Origin: Suillus spraguei
Taxonomy: Eukaryota > Basidiomycota > Agaricomycetes > Boletales > Suillaceae
Assembly: GCA_016800925.1 (NCBI GenBank)
Contig: JABCPU010000043.1
Location: forward strand, 62,001-126,000
DNA length: 64,000 bases
Reading direction: 5' to 3'
Position numbers and translations under genes: made by a program. This document shows positions 11,800 through 21,980 of this stretch, in pieces. Numbering within the stretch: position 1 is the first letter of the stretch; each line of letters opens with the position of its first letter. Below the pieces are notes generated by a model, which ran no database searches, had not been told where the DNA came from, and was given only the letters and a program-made list of their open reading frames with translations.

Positions 11800-12645
11800 G
11801 AGGTCCGGAGGTCCGGAAATATGGAGATCAGGGCCAGAGATCATAGTGGAGATGGGGTGTGAAATATGGTATGTGACAGAAACTTGCAAAAATGTATATC
11901 ATGTAAAATTAGTATTCCCTAGGCCGGACCTTTGACCCTTTGTTATATTATACTTTCCGAACTTTGTCCGAACTCCAGTCTTTATCTCTGTTCACCTCCA
12001 GCTCTACCTTTGGTAGTCTTCCTCTGTTTGTTTCTACTCCGGACTTCATCCGTAGTAGCCTGTACCTTCCTTACATAATCTCTGGACCTACTCCTCCATA
12101 GTAGGGCAATACTTCCCCCCAAATCCACAGAGCTCCGCTCCTCCGTTTCTCCACTCCTCCACTCCTCCATTTCTGCATTCCTCCACTCCTCATCCTCTGG
12201 ACCTCCTATCTCCGGACCTCTTGTCCTGTCCTATCCTATCCTTGACCTCCTGTGGATCATATTTCCCCCTGGAGCCTTGCTCCAATCCTGCCCTAGACTT
12301 CATCCAGTGGTCTTCCCTTCACCCATTCTACTTGGGACTTGTCCCAGTAGTCTTACCTCTATCTCCGCCTACCTGCGGCATAGTTTTCTACACTTCTCCA
12401 GAAGTTTATTGGCACTCTATGGAGCAATCCAGCCCAAGAGTTCCTCCAAGGTTCTCCCTCGGACTTCACAAGAACTCCTCTTTGGACTTCATATGAAATT
12501 AGGGGCATGTACTCAGGCAAGGGGAACAGTGCACAAGCTGAGGCCAAGCCCCCATGAATTAGTATGACCCTCCAGTACGACCCCATGCAAAGCTGGAACT
12601 TCTGAATTGCCTCTGGTTTTGCATGGCCATAACAGTTTTGAGTTT
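11800..12645. repeat. LTR-like segment(s), rearranged
   Basis: The end of this stretch (12495-12641: AAATTAGGGGCATGTACTC, AACAGTGCACAAGCTGAGGC, ending CCATAACA) resembles the 3' end of the Gypsy LTRs in this window (GGGGCATTACTCGAG, CACAGTGCACGAACTGAGGC, ending CTTAACA). Near 11872 an inverted TGTCACATACCAT resembles the LTR start TGTCATATACCAT, so at least two pieces in opposite orientation are present. The middle is CT-rich with many CTCCGGACCTC motifs. It mirrors 16480-17140. Confidence 0.6.
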
Positions 12646-12655
12646 CGGCACTCAG

Positions 12656-13800
12656 CACTCAGTGATTCAATAATTTGCTTCTGGCAGAGGTAACATTCAT
12701 TGAAAAAATTTGTATATACATCAATTACTATGCAATTATGCCAACCTCCTCACAAGACCCTTTAACCTTCACCTCAACATCCAAGAACAAAAACATAGAA
12801 AGTCGCATTTCTCACACTTTTGATGTTTTCAGTATCTTACTCTTGCATAAATAATACAGCCTCTTCATATATCATTATAATACCATATATACTTGCTTTG
12901 TATGACAAGGATCAGCTTAAAATAGGCCGGAGTTTTGAACTAGTGTGAATGCTTACTATTTCTACTGATAAGGAGCCCATACTTTCAAAACATCAAAGTT
13001 TATTAATCAGACACCTGGAGTAGATTTAAAATACATTCACTATGATATATCTAAATTTATAAAACCATCCAACAAGAATTGAGTGCTGAGGAAGTGAAAT
13101 AGATCAGAAATTGACTGTGGGAAAGTTCAAAGTCCCAAAATATCGAAAATGGTCAGTTGGGCAGTTGTAGGACTTTGACACTGGGTCAACTGAGATATAC
13201 ACCACATCCCTTTCACCACCCTCCAACCTCAGGGCAATATGCAGTATAGGTTCCTTTAGTAGTCTAACATGTATCTTACATATTTTGAATGAAATATTTA
13301 AACTGTACCATATATAAATGTGACTTTGTGTAAAAAGATGTCAATTGTCACTTTTCACACATATGTCATTTTACTTATCATTCAGTCAGTCCTTCATGGA
13401 TCTTTCTAAAACTTCAAATACATCATTAGGGACATATATGAGAGATAAATCACGCATCAGATCACTTATCAGTAGAAATATGCCCTGTACATGACATATC
13501 AGATTTGTGGCCTATATACAACTGATCCTTTGCATATGACACATGTGGGAGTGTACTACTGTTGATGTCTGAGCAGGGCTGGCCATTTATGCAATGATAA
13601 GACATTGAAAAACTTTAAAAATGATTGAGGAGCAACAGGAGGGCATCCATGATAAGATGGTCGAGATTGAACTGGATGTTGAGGTGAAGGTTAAAGGGTC
13701 TTGTGAGGAGGTGGACATAATTGCATAGTGATAGATGTATATACAATTTTTTTCAATGAATGTTACCTCTGCCAGAAGCAAATTATTGAATCACTGAGTG
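12656..13800. mobile_element. 1.15-kb non-autonomous element with ~130-bp TIRs at the centre of the insertion
   Basis: 12656-12785 and 13665-13800 are near-perfect inverted repeats beginning CACTCAGTGATTCAATAATT and reading inward through GCTTCTGGCAGAGGTAACAT. The interior is AT-rich, without a coding frame. It resembles a MITE or deletion derivative. Target duplications are not resolvable because the flanks are themselves repetitive (GGCACTCAG motifs on both sides). Confidence 0.7.
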
Positions 13801-13929
13801 CCAAAACTTGAAACCCAAAACTTGAAACTCACAAAGTGTGAACTACCGAGACCCGGGACCCAAAACACTGGCATACAGTTTCAAGTTTCAAGTTTCAAGT
13901 TTCAAATTTTGGGGTTCAGGGTTTAGGGT

Positions 13930-16290
13930 TCGGGTTCTGGCACGAGGCACTTGTTACATTGCCAGGAATTCAGGATTTGGGTTCCAGGTTTTCGTACTTG
14001 ACACTCGGTGAACTGTATAAGGAAATAGAAATTTTACATGATACAGATTTGTGCGAGTTTCAAGTTTCAAGTTTTGGGGTTCGAGGTCTGGCACTCGGCA
14101 CTTGTTACATTGCCAGAAATTCAGGATTCGGGTCTCAGTTCTTGGTACTTGACACTCGGTGAACTGTATAAGGAAATAGAAAATTTACATCTTAGACATC
14201 TTTGCGAGTTTCAAGTTTCAAGTTGTAAGTTTCGGAGTTCGGGGGTTGTGTTCCAGCACTCGGCACTTGTTACACTGCCAGGAATTCGGGATTTGGATCC
14301 CGGGTCTTGGTACTTGACACTCAGTGAACTGTGTAAGGAAATAGCAATTTTACATGATACAGATTTTTGCAAGTTTCAATTTTGAAGTTTGAAGTGTGAA
14401 GTTTCGGGGTTTGGGGGTCAGGTTCCGGCACTCGGCACTTGTTACACTGCCAGGAATTCGGGAATCGGGTCCCGGGTCTTGGTACTTGACACTCGGTGAA
14501 CTGTGCAAGGAAATAGAAAATTTACATGATACAGATTTTTGCAAGTTTCAATTTTGAAGTTTGAAGTGTGAAGTTTCGGGGTTCGGGGGTCAGGTTCTGG
14601 CACTTGGCACTTGTTACACTGCCAGGAATTTGGGATTCGTGTCCCGGGTCTTGGTACTTGACACTCGGTGAACTGTGCAAGGAAATAGAAAATTTAAATG
14701 ATACAGATTTTTGCAAGTTTCAATTTTGATTTTGAAGTTTGAAGTGTGAAGTTTCGGGGTTCAGGGGTCAGGTTCCGGCACTCGGCACTTGTTACACTGC
14801 CAGGAATTCGGGAATCGGGTCCCGGGTCTTGGTACTTGACACTCGGTGAACTGTGCAAGGAAATAGAAATTTTACATGATACAGATTTTTGCAAGTTTCA
14901 ATTTTGAAGTTTGAAGTTTCGGAGTTCGGGGGTTGTGTTCCGGCACTTGGCACTTGTTACACTGCCAGGAATTCGGGATTCGGGTCCCGGGTCTTGGTAC
15001 TTGACACTCGGTGAACTGTGCAAGGAAATAGAAAATTTAAATGATACAGATTTTTGCAAGTTTCAATTTTGATTTTGAAGTTTCAAGTGTGAAGTTTCGG
15101 GATTCGGGGGTCAGGTTCCGGCACTCGGCACTTGTTACACTGCCAGGAATTCGGGATTCGTGTCCCGGGTCTTGGTACTTGACACTCGGTGAACTGTGTA
15201 AGGAAATAAAAAATTTAAATGATACAGATTTTTGCAAGTTTCAATTTTGATTTTGAAGTTTGAAGTGTGAAGTTTCAGGGTTCGGGGGTCAGGTTCCGGC
15301 ACTTGGCACTTGTTACACTGCCAGGAATTTGGGATTCGTGTCCTGGGTCTTGGTACTTGACACTCAGTGAACTGTGTAAGGACATAGAAATTTTACATGA
15401 TACAGATTTTTGCAAGTTTCAATTTTGAAGTTTGAAGTGTGAAGTTTCGGGGTTCGGGGGTCAAGTTCCGGCACTCGGCACTTGTTACACTGCCAGGAAT
15501 TTGGGATTTGGGTCCCGGGTCTTGGTACTTGACAGTCGGTGAACTGTGGAAGGAAATAGAAAATTTACATGATACAGCTTTTTGCAAGTTTCAATTTTGA
15601 AGTTTGAAGTTTGAAGTTTCGGAGTTCGGGGGTCGGGTTCCGGCACTCGGCACTTGTTACACTGCCAGGAATTTGGGATTCGGGTCCCGGGTCTTGGTAC
15701 TTGACACTCGGTGAACTGTGTAAGGAAATAGAAATTTTACATGATACAGATTTTTGCAAGTTTCAATTTTGAAGTTTGAAGTGTGAAGTTTCGGGGTTCG
15801 GGGGTCAAGTTCCGGCACTCGGCACTTGTTACACTGCCAGGAATTCGGGAATCAGGTCCTGGGTCTTGGTACTTGACACTCGGTGAACTGTGCAAGGAAA
15901 TAGAAATTTTACATGATACAGATTTTTGCAAGTTTCAATTTTGAAGTTTGAAGTGTGAAGTTTCGGGGTTCGGGGCTCAGGTGCCGGCACTCGGCACTTG
16001 TTATATAGCCAGGAATTCAGGATTTGGGTCCCGGGTCTTGGTACTTGACACTCGGTGAACTGTGTAAGGAAATAGACATTTTACATGATACACATTTTTG
16101 TGAGTTCCAAGTTCCAAGTTTTGAGTTTCGAGGTTCTGAGTTCGGGTTCCAGCACTTGGCACTTGTTACATTGCCAAGGATTCATGATTTGGGTCCTGGG
16201 TCTTGGTACTTGACACTCGGTGAACTGTGTGAGGAAATAGGCATTTTACATGATATACATTTTTGCAAGTTTCAAGTTTTGAGTTTTGAG
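13930..16290 (+). repeat. Tandem repeat family C, ~172-bp period, about 13 units
   Basis: The unit runs TTGCAAGTTTCAATTTTGAA, GTGTGAAGTTTCGGGGTTCG, GGCACTCGGCACTTGTTACA, CTGCCAGGAATTCGGG, GGGTCTTGGTACTTGACACT, CGGTGAACTGTGCAAGGAAA, TAGAAATTTTACATGATACA. Boundaries recur about every 171-177 bp (for example 14350, 14522, 14694, 15393, 15565, 15737). Central units are most alike and the edges decayed, as expected from unequal exchange. A few units at 11490-11790 are in the opposite orientation. Confidence 0.9.
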
Positions 16291-16479
16291 TTTCAGCTTT
16301 TTATTGCCTCACATTTTTCTGAGTCCCAAGTGCCAAATCCTGAGTGCCGAACCCCAGTAGTCCACAATTTCGGGGTTCGGCACTTGGGATTCAGCACTCA
16401 GGACTCAGACAAATGTCAGGCAATCAAAAGATTTGATTCACACATTTTTGGTAGATATCTTTTTTGTCTCGAATCTGTT

Positions 16480-17140
16480 ATGGCCATGCAAAACCGGAGG
16501 CTACTCAGATGTTCCAGCTTTGCATGGGGTCTCACTGGAGTGTCATAACTAAATCATAAGGGCTTGGCCTCCGCTCGTGCGCTGTGCCCCTTATACAAGT
16601 ATGTGCCCCTAATTTTGCATGAAGTCTGAGGGGGAGTTCCAGTGAAGTCCAGAGGGGAACTCCGGAGGAACTCTAGGGCTAGACTGCTCAATAGTGCGCC
16701 GACGGACTACTGGAGGATCATGGCAACCACGCAGGAACTATTTCCGGAGGACAGGAAATACAGGTAAGACTACTGGGTTAAGTCCCAAGTAGAATGGAAT
16801 GGAGGATGGACTGCCAGACAAAGTCCAGGGCAAGATAGGAGGGAAGCTCCAGGGGGAAAGATGATCCACAGGATGTCAAGGGTGGGGTAGGACAGGTCCG
16901 GAGGTCCGGAGATAGGAGGTCCGGAGATAGGAGGTCTGGAAAGGGAGGAGTGGAGGAGTGTAGGAGTGTAGGAGTGGAGGACCAGAGAAGTGAAGCTCCA
17001 TGGATCCAAGGGGAAGTATTTAGGACATTGATGAGGATCGGAAGTCTCAGATGTCAGAGGAGGGAAAGTCCGGACATAGTGGTGGGTGAGCTAGGATATG
17101 CATAGGGTTAGCAAGCTAGCTGCAGAGGTCTGAAGGTCCA
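16480..17140 (-). repeat. LTR-like segment, inverted partner of 11800-12645
   Basis: Reverse-complement similarity to 12200-12645, including GTTATGGCCATGCAAAACC, GGGCTTGGCCTC, CTGTGCCCCTTATA and GTAAGACTACTGGG (compare CCCAGTAGTCTTAC near 12342). The GGTCCGGAG-rich part corresponds to the CTCCGGACC-rich part of the other arm. There is no gene. Confidence 0.6.
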
Positions 17141-17184
17141 GTCAGATGATATACAACTACCTCAGCTCCGCCATGTCTACAATT

Positions 17185-17636
17185 ATCATACACATGGGCC
17201 CACCCGTCTATATTTTATACCACCCTCGGCCCACCCGTCTGATATAATATACTGTACAACACCCTCGGCCCACCCGTCTAATACAATATTTTATATAACA
17301 CTCTCGGCCCAACCGTCTAATATGTGTCTGGGCCCACCCGTGTATGTGATAACAAGTACCCTTCACATACCTGTCTACCTGATACACATCTACCTTGGTA
17401 CACCCATCTACATAATATCTAACTACCTCGGCCCATCCGTCTACCGGATATTCATATACATTGGCCCACTCATCTACTCTACATATTCCTTGCATGGGCC
17501 CACCCGCCGTCATTGGGAATAATATTCCTCCCGGCCCATCCGTCATCAACGAGGATATTTCTACCATGGGCCCATGGTCCGCTGGCCCGTATCATACGGG
17601 ATATTATGCATGTCCGCTCACTCGTATAATACGGAG
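17185..17636 (-). repeat. Right terminal inverted minisatellite (GGCCCACCCGTC units)
   Basis: About 13 units with the core CTCGGCCCACCCGTCTA separated by AT-rich spacers, ending CGTATAATACGGAG. It is the inverted counterpart of 7436-8010. Confidence 0.85.
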
Positions 17637-17656
17637 ATAGTTCACTGTAATATGTG

Positions 17657-20342
17657 CCCTGATATACAAGCTGGACAACCTGTTGATGTTGTCAAGCAGC
17701 CAAGCAATGCAACCTACCATGCACAGCTTGATGACTCGAGCACAGACAATATTTACACTCCGTTTGCCTCAAAGCTTGATTGGGATATGGCTCGTTGGGC
17801 AAAATTACGAGGTTCAAGCTCAACAGCGTTCTCAGAACTTGTCTTGATCGAGGGTGTAAGTCTGTGCTTCTGTCGAGCGCAAGGATAATCTAATCATGAC
17901 ACCTCCAGCTTAGCGAAAAGCTTGGTCTTTCCTTCAAGAATACGCGAGAGTTGAACAAGATAATTGACAATGAACTTCCGGGCCGTCCAAAATTCAAACG
18001 CAAACAGATTGTTGTCGCCAATGAAGCATTTGATGTCTACTTTCGCGATATCATTGAATGTATCAAGGCTCTTTTCAGTGATCCAAATTTTGCTGACTTT
18101 CTCGTCTTTGCTCCTGAACGTCACTATGCCGACAAAGACAAAACGATTCATTTATATCATGAGATGCATACCGGAAAATGGTGGTGGAATAGTCAGGTTC
18201 GTATTATCTATCTTTTGTGACCTTCGACGTACAAATTCTAACACTGTGTTCTCTAGAAACACCTAGACCGTGAGCGCCCAGGTGCTACAATAATTCTGGT
18301 CATGATCTCATCAGACAAGACTCAAGTAACAATGTTTCGCAACAAGTCAGCATACCCCGTCTACATGATGATTGGAAATATCCCAAAGGACATTCGTCGG
18401 AAACCATCACACCACGCACATGTCCTCCTTGCATATCTTCCAACTACTCACCTTGATCATGTCACCAACAAAGCCGCTCGCCAATTTGTATCATGCTTGT
18501 GTGGGCCATGTACTTGCTCCGCTCGCAGCTGCTGGCATCAATGGCATCAACATGCAATGTGGTGATGGAACAGTGCATCGAGGCCATCCCTTGTTCGCAT
18601 GTTTCGCGGGAGACTATCCAGAGCAAGTTTTAGCTACTGGAATCAAGACAACTCAGTGTCCGAAGTGTGACATTCCCCCTGACGAGCTTGGTTTAGCAAC
18701 TGGTATTGCAAACTGGCAACCACGAGACCTGGGCGCAGTACTTGATGCACTTTGTGCTCTCAATGAAGGCGGATTGGCCTTTGTTCGGGCATGTGCGAAT
18801 GCTGGCATTAAGCCAATTGTCCACCCATTCTGGGAGGGACTCCCCTTCGTCAATATATTCGAATCTGTAACTCCTGATGTTCTGCATCAACTATACCAAG
18901 GGCTCATAAAGCACCTCCTCGCCTGGCTTTCTGACGCATGTGGCAGTGCAGAGATAGATGCATGATGTCGACGCCTTCCCCCAAATCACCATATCCGAAT
19001 ATTTACAAAGGGTATCACTACTCTTTCGTGCGTGAGCGGTACAGAACACAATCAAATTTGCTGTTTCTTGCTCGGCATCATCATCGACACCAGTCTACCT
19101 CATAACATGTCCTCCGCTCGACTCCTCCATGCCGTTTGTGGTCTGCTAGACTTTTTATACCTCGCTCAGTACCCATCTCACACCTCTGAGACACTGGTCT
19201 TACTCAATGAGGCACTCGACCTTTTCCATGACAACAAGGACATCTTTATCGACCTCGGCATTCGGAATTTGTTCAATTTGCCAAAGCTCCACTTCACAGC
19301 TCACTACGCTCATATGATTCGAATGTTCAGCACTACAGACAACTACAATACTGAATACACTGAATGTCTTCACATTGATCTTGCAAAAGATGCTTATCGT
19401 TCTACGAATCACAAGAACGAGTTTGCTCAGATGACGACTTGGCTTGAACAGAGGGAGAAAGTTTTTCGTCACAAAAAATACATTCAGTGGAGACTTATTG
19501 GTAACACTGCACGTCCACATCAGCCACGTCCCCCCAAAATGACATTTCATCGTACTCAAACGATGACAAAGCATCCTACAGTCAAGGCAGTCACCATGGA
19601 CAGGGTTGTGAATGAATATGGTGCCACGCACTTTGACGAATCTCTCGCACATTATGTTGCCAAAGTCACACTTCCTGCCAACACTACCGTTACAGCCAGG
19701 CAGCTCGAAGATCAAGCAGCCGATATCCACATCCCATTTCGAACACTACCAGTCTTTCACAAGGTGAAATGGCTCTCGGCTGATGTTTGTGGTCATGACG
19801 ATTCTCCGGTCACTGTTGATAGTGTCCATGCACATCCTGGACGGTCAGGAACATTTGCGTCCGACAGTGTTGCACCACGATTTGATACTGTGTTTGTTAA
19901 TGATGGTACAGGTGGTTCACTCGGCACCAAAGGTAAGTGTTCTGAATCATTCTATTGACTGGTACTCAGTAGCTAGTACTATTCAACAGGATATCGAATT
20001 GTGCAAGTCCGTGTTATATTTTCGATCCCTCCCAAAGCCATCCCAAAACTTTTCCCATCCACATTCCAGCCCCCTCAACATCTCGCATATGTTGAATGGT
20101 TCTCTCCCTTCCGCGTACCTAACCGAGATCATGGCTTGCACAAGGTTTCGCGCATCATCAAAAACGGAGAATGTATGGCCAGCATTATACCAATCAGCAA
20201 CATTCGTTGTAGCGCGCATTTGATTCCGCATTTCGGACCTGTGGCTCCTCGTGAATGAACCTCTTCCAACGTTCTTGACGAGTGTTCATCATTTTATGTA
20301 AATACATACATAGATTGATATAGTTTTGTTACACTGCGCTAG
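17657..20342 (+). pseudogene. Plavaka transposase, catalytic and C-terminal part (3' fragment)
   Basis: Transposase of the Plavaka group (CACTA-related DDE recombinases). Recognisable order: YTPFASKLDWDMARWAKL, LSEKLGLSFKNTRELNKII, LVMISSDKTQVT (first acidic position), GNIPKDIRRKPS, NLYHACVGHVLAPL, AGDYPEQVLATG, zinc-like [67 protein letters not shown]. Introns at about 17854-17909, 18196-18257 and 19934-19988 have normal borders. Damage: a frameshift near 18480 (KAARQF against NLYHACVG), in-frame TGA at 18963-18965 (EIDA*CRRLPPN, where arginine is expected), TGA at 20256-20258 (PRE*TSSNVLDECSS, tryptophan expected) and TGA at 20316-20318. The natural stop is probably TAG at 20340. The 5' half lies at 7030-7416. 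Confidence 0.88.
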
Positions 20343-20435
20343 GTTGCCAATGATTATCGTTAGCCTGCACTGCACTATTGCTCTTAGAGCCAGCTACTTC
20401 AAATTTTGACAGCTGTCAAAAAAGTCTCTAATTTA

Positions 20436-20466
20436 TCTAAGTTTACATGGGAGGGTTTTCCTGATG
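20436..20466 (-). repeat. Right copy of 31-bp inverted repeat (candidate Plavaka TIR)
   Basis: Exact reverse complement of 3201-3231 (TCTAAGTTTACATGG... to ...TTTTCCTGATG), about 95 bp after the end of the transposase. Confidence 0.65.
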
Positions 20467-21155
20467 CAATGGAAATGCATGCTACTCGCAGATACCTCTA
20501 CGTGGTCACGCTGTCCATAACCAAAAGATGCTCTGTTTAATGGATAAAGGCGTGTGGATTAGCAATGTATCAAATAGACTCTATGTCTTTGATGGATCGA
20601 GGGAGGGATAAGGTAAAAAATGAAATGTAACAAAAGGCTGCGAATAAGGACGCTATAACAAACCTGATTGCCCCACCTTCGACGCGGAAAGGAAGTAACT
20701 TGGAAGTAATCATGACAGCAAGGAAGAGGAATGGAGCAAGCGAATGCTTTTCTACTAAAATCTCGCGTGATGCTGGCATAGGTAACAGTATAAGTTTGCC
20801 AACACTTGTTCAAGCACAAGCCAAATTTGAGTTTGAGCTGGCAAATGCAATTACAAAGTACCAGTAGGCACCCTGTTTAAGTCCAGCTTCGCTGATATGG
20901 TATCTGCCAGTGTTTAATGACCTGGCAAGGTACTTACTATACGTGGTGCTTGAGCAGAGTTATATTGGTAGCGTAATCAGCCAAGGAAAATCGTTCCATC
21001 ACGCCCCAGTACCCAGTCATAAATTGAAGGTTTTAACTTGGTGCCAACGACTTGCAGCGAGGAACGTATCCAAGTCCAACAGACGTCTAGAATTTTTGTT
21101 GAAGCACTTGAACCGGAAGGGTTTCATTTAATCGCATTTCAAATTTCAATCTTGG
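20467..21155. other. Intergenic between Plavaka and Gypsy elements
   Basis: No convincing gene on either strand. A minus frame (20559-20819) is Met-started but shows no family signature. It ends at the Gypsy target duplication CCAGT (21156-21160). Confidence 0.45.
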
Positions 21156-21160
21156 CCAGT

Positions 21161-21930
21161 TGTCATATACCATACTTCTAATCTCAGATCCGACCATATC
21201 CGATCAGATCCGATCGATTCCATATCTGTCCGGTCCACAGATCCTGTCCGGACCACCCATCCGAATGTGCTCACTTCTCGCACCTTAACTCCCTTGTGTA
21301 TATCTGCGTCTATCTCCTTTCGTCATTCCTCCTGTTTCCGGTATTCTGGATGTTTATATTTCCGTCCTGTGTCACTGATCTGTTTCCTGTGTTCATTTCC
21401 GATTCATGCTTACTGATCCGCTGTGCATTAACTAATAGACTTCCGTTACACTTCGTACATAGCCCTCGGTCCCAGACTTGCTGATTATCCATCTTAGATA
21501 CTTACAGTATATAAACCACTTGTAGATCTTCGTAGAACCTTAGTTCGAATATCATCTTATATTCTACTCATTCCGCTTCTTCCGGACTTGAGCCACCCTC
21601 TGCTCTAAAGTCACCTTCCGAGACTTAGGATTGATTCCTATAGTCTATATCTCCGACTCTATCTTCGGATAGTCTACCTCTGTTAGTTTCTAGTTAGGAA
21701 CTCGTTCCGAAGCTAGCCTTAATCTTTGTTCTATCCTTACGTTCTGAATAACCTTCAGACGTATCATATCCGATACCTTCGGACGTCCAGATCCGTCACG
21801 CAACTCCTTTCGGATCTTCGGACGAATAACTTCTCCTTGAAATAAGGGGCATTACTCGAGAAAGGGGCACAGTGCACGAACTGAGGCCAAAGCCCTTCGG
21901 ATCTCTCTACCTTTGAGTATGGTCTTAACA
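21161..21930 (+). repeat. 5' LTR of Gypsy element
   Basis: Begins TGTCATATACCATACTTC and ends GAGTATGGTCTTAACA (TG...CA borders). It is 770 bp; the extra 20 bp relative to the 3' LTR (about 21190-21210, GACCATATCCGATCAGATCC) is also present in modified form in the solo LTR, so the 3' LTR has probably lost it. Confidence 0.95.
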
Positions 21931-21980
21931 GTATATTCGAACTCAAACCTTTCCGAGTAACTTTTAAACCATTCCATATC

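Larger units (their letters stand above)
7417..17656. mobile_element. 10.24-kb palindromic, non-coding insertion inside the Plavaka transposase
   Basis: The insertion is flanked by CCCTGAT at 7410-7416 and 17657-17663. Joining the flanks keeps the transposase frame open (RYPD then IQAGQPV). The ends are inverted relative to each other: in both, nine bases precede CAGTGA, then CTCCGTAnTATACG, then minisatellites with a GGGTGGGCC core. Inside, in order: tandem family B, a few inverted units of family C, LTR-like sequence, a 1.1-kb inverted-repeat core (12656-13800), a long family C array, a little family B, LTR-like sequence inverted, right terminal minisatellite. No transposase or other protein frame is recognisable; open frames are repeat translations. 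The superfamily is unknown: the CAGTG-like ends recall hAT, but the duplication looks 7 bp (9 bp with one mismatch). Confidence 0.75.
3201..20466 (+). mobile_element. Plavaka-type DNA transposon with companion DUF6532-like gene, itself interrupted
   Basis: A 31-bp sequence at 3201-3231 recurs as an exact reverse complement at 20436-20466, and the two copies enclose a Plavaka transposase gene (7030-20342, plus strand) and a DUF6532-like gene (3608-5808, minus strand). Without the 10.24-kb insertion at 7417-17656 the element would be about 7.0 kb. Plavaka elements are a CACTA-related group expanded in Agaricomycetes (established). I infer that the inverted repeats are the element ends; no target-site duplication is obvious beside them, so the exact termini are uncertain. 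The element is dead: the transposase is split, frameshifted and carries several stops. Confidence 0.6.

Noticed and set aside
12221..12567. Plus frames rich in Ser/Leu/Pro as genes
   Set aside because: They lie in CT-rich LTR-like sequence mirrored at 16480-17140; the frames are not conserved between the mirror copies.
13930..16290. Regular repeats resembling a CRISPR-like array
   Set aside because: 172-bp units are contiguous with no unique spacers, in a eukaryotic genome; ordinary tandem satellite.
19200..19730. 176-codon minus-strand frame under the Plavaka transposase
   Set aside because: Exact shadow of the sense coding exon, without independent features.
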